Virus record (IMG/VR): IMGVR_UViG_3300043331_000158
Coordinates: 1-42,927 of that record
Source of the DNA: a virus
Strand: one strand, 5' to 3'
DNA length: 42,927 bases
Shown: positions 19,110 through 26,879 of the stretch, in pieces
How positions within the stretch are numbered: the stretch's first letter is position 1
Layout of the letters: each line of letters opens with the position of its first letter
Notes under the pieces: generated by a model
The model's database searches: none
What the model was told of the DNA's origin: nothing
Seen by the model: only the letters and a program-made list of their open reading frames with translations
Made by a program: the position numbers and the translations under genes

Positions 19110-19171
19110 TGCCCAAGAAACCCAAGACGAAGCCTAAGCCGCGCCCCAAGCCTAGGCCGACTGGTTACTGA
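19109..19171 (+). CDS. 20-residue Lys/Pro-rich peptide frame
   Basis: An ATG at 19109 shares its A with the previous stop, and the TGA ends on the A of the portal ATG. The frame encodes 20 residues dominated by Lys-Pro repeats (KTKPKPRPKPRP). Stop/start coupling on both sides suggests a translated leader that carries ribosomes to the portal gene. Confidence 0.35.
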   Translation: MPKKPKTKPKPRPKPRPTGY

Positions 19172-21477
19172 TGCCCCCCGAGATTGACGACCTCCTGATG
19201 CTCGAAGACCTAGACGGTGGCGAAATGCTGCCTCCGGACATGGGCATGCTGTCCCCGGACACGATGATGCCGGACGAACAGATGCCCATGCTCGACGAGA
19301 TGGGAGAGCAGGAGGAAGACCTGATCCAGCGCCTCCTTCGCTGGGCCGACATTTCCCAGACCCTCAACATCGCCGAGGAGCTGGACGAGACCATCCTCAA
19401 CGACATCGGTCAGCGCGTTGTGCGCGAGTGCCAGATCGATGAAGATTCCCGCAAGGATTGGATGGATAAGACCCGCGGGGCCATGGACATGGCTTTGCAG
19501 GTCGCCAAAAAGAAGATGCACCCTTGGGAAGGTGCCAGCAACGTCATTTTCCCGATTATCACAACGGCCGCGAAGTTCTTCAACTCGCGCGCCTATCCCG
19601 CCATCATCCAGGGGCGCAACGTCGTCAAAGGCGTCGTTGTCGGCAAGGATGACGGTGTCCCGATGCCTCCCCAGATGATGCAGCAGGCACCGGCCGGCGG
19701 CCTCGCCGCGCTCTCCCCGCAGGCGCCGATGCTGCCGCAGCAGGGTGGCCAGCAGTCCCCCATGATGATGGGCCACAACGGCGGCCCGCAGATGGGGGGA
19801 GCCGAGCAACAGCCCCCACAGCAGATGTGGCTTGTCGAGCCGGGCGCCAAGCAGGAGCGCGCCACCCGCATCGGCGAACACATGTCCTGGCAGTTGCTCA
19901 GCATGCCGGAGTGGGAGAGCGACACAGACAAGCTCACCCTGATCCTGCCTATCGTCGGCTGCGGGTTCCGCAAGACCTACTATGACCCGTCCACGGGTGA
20001 GAATTGCGTCCACCTCGTGCTCGCCGAGAATCTGATCATCAACCATCAGGCCAAGAGCATGGAGCGGGCGCCTCGCCTTACGGAGCCCATCGGCCTCTAC
20101 CCCAATGAAGCGGAGGAGATGGTGCGGTCGGGGCTGTTCCTCGATCAGACCTACGAGGGCGACAACGGCGAGGACAAAGACGCGCCCGTCGAGTTCCTGG
20201 AGCAGCACCGCTGGCTGGACCTGGACGAGGACGGCTATGCCGAGCCCTACATCGTCACGGTGCACAAGAAATCCAGCAAGGTGGCGCGCATCGTGGCGCG
20301 CTATGATGCAGACGGCATCAAGATGGGCGAGGACGGCGAAATCCGCCATGTGAAGCCCATCCACTACTACACCAAATACGACTTCATTCCGAACCCGGAC
20401 GGCGGTATCTATGGCATCGGCTTCGGCCAGCTCTTGAGCCCCCTGAACGAAGCTATCAACACCGCGCTCAACCAGACCTTCGACGCCGCGAGCCTGCAGA
20501 ACACGGGCGGCGGCTTCATCGGCCGCGGCATGTCGATGCATACCGGCTCGCTCAAGTTCAAGCTGGGCGAGTGGAAGATGATCAACGCGCCGGGGCAGGC
20601 GCTCAAGGATTCCATCGTCCCGTTCAATCATCCGGGTCCCAGTCCCGTTCTGTTCCAGTTGATCGGCCTGTTGATCGAAGCCGCAAAGGACAGCGCCTCC
20701 GTCAAGGAAGTTCTCTCCGGCGACGCGGCGTTGGCGAACACTCCGCCCACCACGATGATGGCCCTTGTAGAGCAGGGCCTCAACGAATTTACGGCGATCT
20801 TCAAGCGCATCCACAGATCGCTGCAGAAGGAGTTTCAGAAGCTCTACCGGCTCAACTCGATCTATCTGCCGCAGGCGTCGCAGTATCAGGTGGGCGACGA
20901 ATGGCGCGAGGTCACCAAGGCGGACTATGAGCGGGGCGGCGGCGTTCAGCCGTACAGCGACCCCAACATGGTCACGGATATGCAGCGCGCATCGCATGCG
21001 CAGTTCCTGATGACCTATCAGCAGGACCCTCTGATCAATCAGATCGAGGTCCGCAAGCGCATCTTCACGACGGCGGGCATTCCCGATTCCGACAAGCTCA
21101 TCATTCAGCAGCCCCCGGCCGATCCCGCCATCCTGGCGCAGACGGCGCAGCTTGAAGCCGTCAACAAGGAAATCGACAACAAGGCGGCTGCCGCTCAGCG
21201 TGAGCTGGACATCAAGGAAGCCAGCGCCCGCGTTACACAGATCAAGGACTATACGGCCGCCCTGCTCAACGTGGCGAAAGCCGAAGAGGCCGATGCCGGC
21301 ACCGCTCTCGAATACAGTGCGCAATGGCTGAAGGCTATCGAGGTGAGTCTCAATGCGTTGTTGCAGCCGGCCGAAGGCCGCGGTGCCTCCGGTGCCCAGC
21401 GAAGAGCACTGCCGTCGCCGCTCAGCGGAAACCCAGAGGATGCATACATTGGAACCATCGCGAACGCCCTTGGGTGA
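19171..21477 (+). CDS. Portal protein
   Basis: The 768-residue product sits directly after the terminase group and is the right size for a podovirus-type portal. The N-terminus (about 1-50) is acidic and Met/Pro-rich. The middle has long mixed segments including EGASNVIFPIITTAAKFFNS and YTKYDFIPNPDGGIYGIGFG. A Met/Gln/Pro-rich loop near residues 165-225 (QMMQQAP, MMMGHNGG) looks flexible. The C-terminal helical region (about 640-740) would form the barrel. Portals form a dodecamer at one capsid vertex and carry the terminase and later the tail. The antisense frame is open over the same stretch but looks non-coding. Confidence 0.8.
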   Translation: MPPEIDDLLMLEDLDGGEMLPPDMGMLSPDTMMPDEQMPMLDEMGEQEEDLIQRLLRWADISQTLNIAEELDETILNDIGQRVVRECQIDEDSRKDWMDKTRGAMDMALQVAKKKMHPWEGASNVIFPIITTAAKFFNSRAYPAIIQGRNVVKGVVVGKDDGVPMPPQMMQQAPAGGLAALSPQAPMLPQQGGQQSPMMMGHNGGPQMGGAEQQPPQQMWLVEPGAKQERATRIGEHMSWQLLSMPEWESDTDKLTLILPIVGCGFRKTYYDPSTGENCVHLVLAENLIINHQAKSMERAPRLTEPIGLYPNEAEEMVRSGLFLDQTYEGDNGEDKDAPVEFLEQHRWLDLDEDGYAEPYIVTVHKKSSKVARIVARYDADGIKMGEDGEIRHVKPIHYYTKYDFIPNPDGGIYGIGFGQLLSPLNEAINTALNQTFDAASLQNTGGGFIGRGMSMHTGSLKFKLGEWKMINAPGQALKDSIVPFNHPGPSPVLFQLIGLLIEAAKDSASVKEVLSGDAALANTPPTTMMALVEQGLNEFTAIFKRIHRSLQKEFQKLYRLNSIYLPQASQYQVGDEWREVTKADYERGGGVQPYSDPNMVTDMQRASHAQFLMTYQQDPLINQIEVRKRIFTTAGIPDSDKLIIQQPPADPAILAQTAQLEAVNKEIDNKAAAAQRELDIKEASARVTQIKDYTAALLNVAKAEEADAGTALEYSAQWLKAIEVSLNALLQPAEGRGASGAQRRALPSPLSGNPEDAYIGTIANALG

Positions 21478-21739
21478 GATCACCGAGGAGCTGTTCAACG
21501 CCTGGAAGCACCATCCGGTCACGAGGTTCTATCTGCGGTACCTCAGCGACTATGCGCGAGATGGGCACCTCTATCTGGCCGCACTGGTGCGCGGCGCCAA
21601 CACAACGCCCGATCCTTTCCTAATGGGCAGGCTCGCCGGCCATGCGAATGGCGTGGGCGATGCTGGCGCGGTCCAGTACGCTACCATCGTTGATTTCTAC
21701 ACGCCACTAAAGGATATGGAAGAGCAGAATGCAGCCTAG
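21440..21739 (+). CDS. Hypothetical protein, 99 aa, overlapping the portal end
   Basis: The ATG at 21440 gives 99 residues, starting MHTLEPSRTPLGEITEELFN and continuing with HPVTRFYLRYLSDYARDGHL, a helical aromatic segment. It overlaps the portal gene by 38 bases and the next gene by 11. Small helical proteins after the portal are common in podoviruses and may be head or packaging accessories. No family is recognised. Confidence 0.6.
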   Translation: MHTLEPSRTPLGEITEELFNAWKHHPVTRFYLRYLSDYARDGHLYLAALVRGANTTPDPFLMGRLAGHANGVGDAGAVQYATIVDFYTPLKDMEEQNAA

Positions 21740-22193
21740 AATGATACGCATGCAGCACGGGGAGTACGTGGCTACAGAATGGACCGGCGCCAACGAGTCC
21801 GGCATCAGTCCATGTGGAGATCGGGTGCTCATACTGCCTGACAGGTTCGCCGACACCACCTCTGGAGGCGTTATCATCACCGATGACCAGCGGGACAAAA
21901 TGGACACTGCGAGCCAGACCGGCGTTCTCATTGCTTTGGGCGATGACGCTTGGGCGTGGAACAGTGATCGTTCGCGCCGTTTCGAGGGCAAGAGGCCGGA
22001 GGTCGGCCAGCGCGTGATATTCGAGCAGTACGCCGGCACGTCTCTTTGGGGCGCCGATGGCAAGCGTTACCGCCTCATGGACGACAAGTGCATCGGGGGC
22101 CTGTTCGTTGGCAACATTCCCGTTGTCGAGACGGTGAAGCCGAAGAGCAACTTGGCGCGCGTCACGCGCCCGCCGTTGCTCGCCAGAGCCTAG
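21729..22193 (+). CDS. GroES-like co-chaperonin
   Basis: The 154-residue product has the Cpn10 fold text: ISPCGDRVLILPDRF (26-40), a mobile-loop-like segment TTSGGVIITDDQRDK (43-57), TGVLIALGDDAWAW (64-77), PEVGQRVIFEQYAGTSLWGAD (about 90-110) and a C-terminal strand (YRLMDDKCIGG). The residues between 75 and 90 are an extra charged loop compared with host GroES. Phage co-chaperonins such as T4 gp31 replace GroES so that GroEL can fold the large capsid protein. The position between portal and scaffold, upstream of the capsid gene, fits that role. Confidence 0.85.
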   Translation: MQPRMIRMQHGEYVATEWTGANESGISPCGDRVLILPDRFADTTSGGVIITDDQRDKMDTASQTGVLIALGDDAWAWNSDRSRRFEGKRPEVGQRVIFEQYAGTSLWGADGKRYRLMDDKCIGGLFVGNIPVVETVKPKSNLARVTRPPLLARA

Positions 22194-22211
22194 CACACAC
22201 AAGGGGACATC

Positions 22212-23024
22212 ATGACGGGTACAACGAACGGGGTCACCACCCCGGACGACGATGGCGGCATACCTGCCGACTTGCTTGCTGACGGCGAGGCGCCGCCAGC
22301 AGAGCAGCCGAGCGAGGAACAGCAACGTGCGCTTGCCGCTGAGAAGAAGGCGCAGGAGTTGCATGACAGGGTGGCTGCTCAGCAAGAGATGATTGTTGAG
22401 TTGCGCTCCGAGTTGCGCTCCAGTTCCAAAGTCCTGAAGGAGGTGCTGGAGCGCACCAAGGCCGTTGATCAGCGTTCGGTTGAGCAGACGGATCGGGTCT
22501 GGGTCGCCGCAATGGAGGACGCCCGCAACCGGATGCGTCGGGCCTCGACTGATGGCGACACTGCCGCCTTTGACGCGGCGATGCGTGACCATGACACCCT
22601 GCTTCGCAACGCTCCGCCGGAGCCCGCCGTCCTCGAATGGACCCGCGACAACCCGTGGTTCTATTCGGACGACGAACTGCACGACTACGCCATCTCTCGC
22701 GACCAGAGATTGATGGCGAAGAACCCCAACATGCCCTCTCGTGAACGCCTCGCCAAGGTCCGAGAGGAAGTCGTCAAGAGGTTCCCGGACAAGTTCCCGG
22801 ACGCCGCTCCGAAACCACCGCCCGCGGCTGCCGTGACGAGGCCAGGGCCCGCGGCTGCCGTGACGAGGCCAGGGCCGCAAGGTGCCGGAGGCAAGCCGAA
22901 GCCGAAGGGCAAGTCTCTGGCTGATCTTCCAGACGATGCCAAGCAGGCGCTCGCCCGCATCAAGCGTCGCGATCCGTCCTTCACGGATGACGATTACCTG
23001 AAATCCTATAAGTGGGACAACTGA
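22212..23024 (+). CDS. Scaffolding-type protein
   Basis: This 270-residue protein is acidic and Ala/Pro-rich at the start (DDDGGIPADLLADGEAPPAE). It has a long coiled-coil zone (about 35-90, with AAQQEMIVELRSELRSSSK), a helical middle, and a basic C-terminal region (PKPKGKSLADLP, then ARIKRRDPSFTDDDYLK). An acidic N-terminus, central coiled coil and basic end are typical of capsid scaffolds that are removed before DNA entry. It lies before the capsid genes. Two exact copies of a 27-base unit encode the AAAVTRPGP duplication near residue 205. Confidence 0.65.
   Translation: MTGTTNGVTTPDDDGGIPADLLADGEAPPAEQPSEEQQRALAAEKKAQELHDRVAAQQEMIVELRSELRSSSKVLKEVLERTKAVDQRSVEQTDRVWVAAMEDARNRMRRASTDGDTAAFDAAMRDHDTLLRNAPPEPAVLEWTRDNPWFYSDDELHDYAISRDQRLMAKNPNMPSRERLAKVREEVVKRFPDKFPDAAPKPPPAAAVTRPGPAAAVTRPGPQGAGGKPKPKGKSLADLPDDAKQALARIKRRDPSFTDDDYLKSYKWDN
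22821..22874 (+). repeat. 27-bp perfect tandem duplication
   Basis: The unit occupies 22821-22847 and 22848-22874 with identical sequence and duplicates nine residues (PAAAVTRPG). It lies in the linker of the scaffold-like protein. An exact copy suggests a recent slippage event. Confidence 0.8.
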
Positions 23025-23028
23025 TCCA

Positions 23029-23595
23029 ATGGCCGAAGCAACAACTACCGAGACCGGCAAGGCACGCATCAGGCGGTCGGCTACGCTCACGCCGCCGCAG
23101 CCGCTTCCTACCGTTGTCAGACAGACCATCGTCCCGGCTGCGCAGGAGCCCGCGCCAGTCCAGGAAATGAGCCAGGATGATATTTCTGGCTGGCTTCCCG
23201 CCGGCTTCGTGCGCAAGCCATTCGGGGCACAGACGCAGAAGCTGACTTATCCGTCGCGGCCCGGCTTCCATCGCCACTGGTTCAACGACACGCCAGGGCG
23301 CATCGCCAAGGCTCTGGAGGCCGGCTACAAGCACGTCCAGGACAGGGATGGTCGCAACGTCGCGCGCGTCGTCGGCGTGTCGCAGGCGGGTGGCGGGCAG
23401 ACTGCCTTCCTCATGGAAATCCCCGAGCAATACTGGCGCGAGGATCAGGCCATCAAGGACCGCGCTCGCGACGAGTTGGACGCCAAGATCAGGCGTGGTG
23501 TCGTCGCCGGTCATATCCCCAATCAGGACGGCGCTTACCTGCCCACCAATCAGGCTGGCGGCGTCGGTCCGGACATCAAGGTTAACGGTCGGTAG
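23029..23595 (+). CDS. Structural protein of the head module, 188 aa
   Basis: The 188-residue product has a Thr/Pro-rich N-terminal part, then ISGWLPAGFVRKPFGAQTQK and TYPSRPGFHRHWFNDTPGRI. A charged helix near the end reads EQYWREDQAIKDRARDELDA, and the tail is Gly/Asn/Pro-rich. It lies five bases after the scaffold-like gene and before the decoration-like gene. A head accessory role is likely, but no family is recognised. Confidence 0.6.
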   Translation: MAEATTTETGKARIRRSATLTPPQPLPTVVRQTIVPAAQEPAPVQEMSQDDISGWLPAGFVRKPFGAQTQKLTYPSRPGFHRHWFNDTPGRIAKALEAGYKHVQDRDGRNVARVVGVSQAGGGQTAFLMEIPEQYWREDQAIKDRARDELDAKIRRGVVAGHIPNQDGAYLPTNQAGGVGPDIKVNGR

Positions 23596-23647
23596 CGTTC
23601 TGTAGTGTCTCCCCTGCGTTTGTCTCAACTCAGCATAGGAGGCCGCG

Positions 23648-24268
23648 ATGGCCAACCCTACGGCCGGTTTCGGCCTTGAGCCGGTGCGCCGCTCTGGAGC
23701 GGCTTGGACCGGCGAGCCTGTTCCTTGCTACATCGGTACTGGCGTCGGGACAGCCCAGTTCATCGGCGATCCCGTTCTCGCGACCGGCACCAGCAACACG
23801 TCTGTTGTCGAGCACATCGGCGGCAAGTTCGAGCCCGGCACCTTGCCGGCAGTGACGATCGCCGTCGCCGGCTCAACCAACAAGATCTATGGTGTGATCG
23901 TCGGGTTCATGCCGGTGACGCGGGATTCGACGATCTACCGCGAAGCATCGACGGAGCGCGTCGCGCTGGTGTGCCCGGCGTGGCTGCCCGACGTTGTGTT
24001 CCGGGTTCGGGACGACGCAAGCGGCACCATTGGTGCGGCATTGGTATCGGCGAATGCCAACCTCGTTGCCGGCGGCGGTGGATCGACCGTAACCGGCAAG
24101 TCGAGCTGGATGCTCGACGCCACGACCCCCGGCGCCGACGCCACCATGCAGACCACCATTCTGCGGGCGGCGAACATTCCCAACAACGACGCCACTGTGA
24201 CCTCCGCCGTCTGGGAGGTGCAGATCAACCTGCCGCAGCCGTTCCCCGGCATCGTCGGCCTCGCCTGA
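23648..24268 (+). CDS. Head decoration-like structural protein
   Basis: This 206-residue protein is beta-rich, Gly/Thr/Ala-rich and free of Cys clusters. Its text (PTAGFGLEPVRRSGAAWTGE, then IYGVIVGFMPVTRDSTIYRE) reads like a surface decoration or head-fibre protein. The ATG at 23648 follows AGGAGG, a very strong ribosome binding site that suits an abundant virion protein. It precedes the capsid gene by 24 bases. The assignment is by position and composition. Confidence 0.6.
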   Translation: MANPTAGFGLEPVRRSGAAWTGEPVPCYIGTGVGTAQFIGDPVLATGTSNTSVVEHIGGKFEPGTLPAVTIAVAGSTNKIYGVIVGFMPVTRDSTIYREASTERVALVCPAWLPDVVFRVRDDASGTIGAALVSANANLVAGGGGSTVTGKSSWMLDATTPGADATMQTTILRAANIPNNDATVTSAVWEVQINLPQPFPGIVGLA

Positions 24269-24292
24269 TCCTGACAATCGGAGAACACTGCA

Positions 24293-25198
24293 ATGTCGCA
24301 GGTTATCACGTCTGGCATGCATCCCAAGGCCATGTGGCCTGGGATTTGGAAGTGGTGGACGACCGGAATGGAGCATCCTACGCTCTGGACCGAGCTTGTC
24401 GATCAGGAGACTTCCGACAAGGCTTACGAGGAGGTGCCCGAGGATATCGGCTTCAACCTCATCGGCGTCAAGGCTGAGGCTGGCGGCTTCGACTATCAGA
24501 CCGACAGTCAGGGTCCGACCTCGCGCTTCACCCACGTCGCCTATGCCGGCGGCTACATGGTGTCGTTCGAGGAGATGGAGGACAACCTCTATCCAGAGGT
24601 CGGCAAGCGCCGCACGCAGAAGCTCGCAAGGGCGGCACGCGCGACGCATGAGACCACCGTGGCCGGGATGTACAATCGCGCGTTCACGGCTGGCCACACC
24701 GGAGCGGATGGCAAGGTGCTCTGCGCGTCGGATCATCCCACGCAGAACGGCTCGCAGTCCAACCTCCTGACGGCCGCCGACGTGTCGGAAGCCGCCATTG
24801 AGGACGCTCTCATTCAGATCCACAACGCAACTGACAGTGTGGGTCTGAGGGAGAACCTGAAGGCCGTGAGCATCCACGCCAACCCGGCGCAGGAGTTCGA
24901 GCTGACCCGCATCATCAAGTCGGTCCTGCAGAACGACACGCCCAACAACGCCGTCAACGCGATCCGCGTTTCCGGCCAGTTCCCCGGCGGCATCAAGATC
25001 AATCCGTATCTTGACGACCCGGACGCCTGGTTCATCCGTACCGATGCGCAGACCGCATTGCTGCACTTCCAGCGCAACGCTCTGTCGTTTTCGGAAGACG
25101 GCGCGTTCGACAACAAGGTCCAGAAGTACGCCTGCTATGAGCGCTACAGCGTCAAGTGGGCCAACTGGCGGGGCCTTTTCGGAAACGCGGGGAACTGA
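24293..25198 (+). CDS. Major capsid protein (HK97-fold)
   Basis: The 301-residue product starts near WPGIWKWWTTGMEHPTLWTE and has the mixed alpha/beta text of HK97-fold capsid proteins. It includes an E-loop-like segment, a helix with EVGKRRTQKLARAARATHET, and the loop ADGKVLCASDHPTQNG that I associate with Mu gpT-like capsid proteins. The C-terminal strand YERYSVKWANWRGLF is aromatic. It follows the scaffold and decoration-like genes and has the right size. It would form the icosahedral shell with help from the scaffold and the GroES-like protein. The ATG follows GGAGAACACTGCA. Confidence 0.8.
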   Translation: MSQVITSGMHPKAMWPGIWKWWTTGMEHPTLWTELVDQETSDKAYEEVPEDIGFNLIGVKAEAGGFDYQTDSQGPTSRFTHVAYAGGYMVSFEEMEDNLYPEVGKRRTQKLARAARATHETTVAGMYNRAFTAGHTGADGKVLCASDHPTQNGSQSNLLTAADVSEAAIEDALIQIHNATDSVGLRENLKAVSIHANPAQEFELTRIIKSVLQNDTPNNAVNAIRVSGQFPGGIKINPYLDDPDAWFIRTDAQTALLHFQRNALSFSEDGAFDNKVQKYACYERYSVKWANWRGLFGNAGN

Positions 25199-25248
25199 AA
25201 AAGCACGCGGGTAAGCCCGGTGCTGAGTAATCCTTAGCGTCCCACCAC

Positions 25249-25306
25249 AACGCGCGCGCCCGTAGGGCAACCCATCCCTGGCAAGCTCCAGCTGCGGGCG
25301 CGCGTT
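25249..25306 (+). terminator. GC-rich inverted repeat after the capsid gene
   Basis: AACGCGCGCGCCCG (25249-25262) and CGGGCGCGCGTT (25295-25306) pair over 12 bp with a two-base bulge and a loop of about 30 bases. No U-run follows, so it is more likely a processing or attenuation structure that lowers expression of genes after the capsid than a full terminator. Confidence 0.4.
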
Positions 25307-25325
25307 CAAATCTCGGAGAACTGAA

Positions 25326-26267
25326 ATGGGCATGGGTAATTACTCCAACGGCTTCCGCGAGGGCATCATGATCCGCGGCGCCGGCATGTTCGACGCTGGA
25401 TATGGCCGCGTCTGGTACGTTGACGCCAAGACCGGATCGGACGGCAATTCCGGTAAGCGCCGTGATCGGCCGTTTCTCACCATGGACAAGGCGTTTGACA
25501 ACATCGATTCCGGCGACGTGATCGTCTTCCGCGGCAAGGTGCGCGAGGAACTGACCACCCCGGCCGGCGTGTTCGACGTGACCGTCATCGGCGCCGCCAA
25601 TCGTCCGCGTCACGCGGATGACCATAGCGAAAGCTCGTCTCCTGGTCGCGGTTCTTCGGCCGCCTCGTGGGTGCCTCCGGCTTCGCCAACGACTGCAACC
25701 TCGCTGTGCATCGTCCAGCAGCAGGGCTGGCGGTTCGTGAATGTTCTCTTCGATTGCCCTGTGGATGCGGCAGCCGTTCGCCTCAATCGCGACGCGGCGT
25801 CCGGCGACAGTGAGCGGGATGCAAGCCACGCGTCATTCTACGGGTGCCGCTTCGCCAGCGGACTCATAGGCATTCAGAATGCCGGCGGCGCCGGCTTCGT
25901 CCATGTCGACAACTGCACCTTTCACGTCCTTTCCGGGTCTGGTGCGGCTGGCATCAAGTGCACGAGCACGTCTGTCGCGGTGCCCTTGACCTGGATCATC
26001 GAGAACAGCCACTTTCACAACAACGCCAGCCACATCCTGTCGTCCATGTCCTACTCGACGATCAGGAACAACATCTTCGGCCGGTTCACCGCAACGCTGA
26101 GCATCGACATCGACGATCAGCCGAGCGCGAACCAGGGTGAGTACAACGTCATCACTGGGAACTATCTCTCGGGTTCGTTCGGTGTGACTGCCTACCCGGC
26201 CGGATCCAACAACGAATGGGCAGGCAATCAGAACGTTGCCGGCGTGACCACAGCCGATCCGACCTAA
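25326..26267 (+). CDS. Right-handed beta-helix protein
   Basis: The 313-residue product contains the signature start of phage beta-helix proteins: VWYVDAKTGSDGNSGKRRDR, then PFLTMDKAFDNIDSGDVIVF. A ladder of short strands with Asn/Cys/Phe turns follows (NCTFHV, ENSHFHNN, RNNIFGRF). Such folds bind or cut polysaccharides in tail spikes. Here the gene follows the capsid gene rather than the tail-fibre region, so a head fibre or surface decoration is possible. No catalytic residues can be assigned. The ATG follows GGAGAACTGAA. Confidence 0.7.
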   Translation: MGMGNYSNGFREGIMIRGAGMFDAGYGRVWYVDAKTGSDGNSGKRRDRPFLTMDKAFDNIDSGDVIVFRGKVREELTTPAGVFDVTVIGAANRPRHADDHSESSSPGRGSSAASWVPPASPTTATSLCIVQQQGWRFVNVLFDCPVDAAAVRLNRDAASGDSERDASHASFYGCRFASGLIGIQNAGGAGFVHVDNCTFHVLSGSGAAGIKCTSTSVAVPLTWIIENSHFHNNASHILSSMSYSTIRNNIFGRFTATLSIDIDDQPSANQGEYNVITGNYLSGSFGVTAYPAGSNNEWAGNQNVAGVTTADPT

Positions 26268-26285
26268 AGGACCGGGATAAGGGCG

Positions 26286-26477
26286 ATGGCCGATCACTAT
26301 ACCCACGTTTCGTATAAGATTGAGGATGACGACGTGGACGCGGCCATCGCCAAAGCGAGAGAGGTCGCAATCGACAAACTGGGCGGCAAAGATGTCGCCC
26401 TGTGTACCTACTCATGGACTCCGGATTACGTGTGCACGAAATGGATGCGAACCGTTCCGGACACGCCCAACCCTTGA
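26286..26477 (+). CDS. Hypothetical protein, 63 aa
   Basis: This 63-residue acidic protein has the text YTHVSYKIEDDDVDAAIAKA and AIDKLGGKDVALCTYSWTPD, a strand-helix-strand pattern. It starts 18 bases after the beta-helix gene and precedes the structural gene at 26501. It is not recognised. Confidence 0.6.
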   Translation: MADHYTHVSYKIEDDDVDAAIAKAREVAIDKLGGKDVALCTYSWTPDYVCTKWMRTVPDTPNP

Positions 26478-26500
26478 AAAGCTGATTGGAGTCCTTCACT

Positions 26501-26878
26501 ATGGCTGCATCCTCGGAATACGTCTACAGCGGGAACAAGCGCAAGCTTCTGCACCTCCACAATCCAGACGGCACCGATGAGAGTGCCGGCGTCGTCAAGA
26601 TCGACGTATCGGCGTTGACGTTCAACGGTGGCCAGGTTCCGACCTACGTTGTCGTGGATTGGGTCAGCTACAATGTGAACGGCGATCCGGTCATCCTCTA
26701 CTTTGACGCCAACACAGATGACGTGCTGGCCGTGCTCGGGCCGGGTCAGGGCGAAATCGACTTCACAGCATACGGCGGTAAGAAAGACCCGAAGTCGACT
26801 GGATTCACGGGCGACGTGAAGCTCGTGAATGTGTCGGGCACAGAGTACGACATAACCATCGCCTTCAGGCCCCATTGA
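26501..26878 (+). CDS. Structural protein, 125 aa
   Basis: The ATG at 26501 is used; the frame is open from 26486 with a TTG start, but GGAG at 26488-26491 lies in that extension. The 125-residue beta-rich product starts AASSEYVYSGNKRKLLHLHN and has FNGGQVPTYVVVDWVSYNVN and YFDANTDDVLAVLGPGQGEI. The composition is that of a small virion protein. Its position after the capsid and beta-helix genes supports a head role. No family is recognised. Confidence 0.6.
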   Translation: MAASSEYVYSGNKRKLLHLHNPDGTDESAGVVKIDVSALTFNGGQVPTYVVVDWVSYNVNGDPVILYFDANTDDVLAVLGPGQGEIDFTAYGGKKDPKSTGFTGDVKLVNVSGTEYDITIAFRPH

Positions 26879-26879
26879 G

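Noticed and set aside
19210-21522. A 770-codon open frame on the minus strand across the portal gene
   Set aside because: The product reads as His/Arg/Val-rich filler without folds, and it mirrors the portal codon pattern. GC-rich genes often leave their antisense frame open.
21681-25333. Long minus-strand frames of 511 and 486 codons opposite the scaffold, capsid and decoration genes
   Set aside because: They are shadows of well-supported rightward genes, with no recognisable text and no ribosome binding sites.
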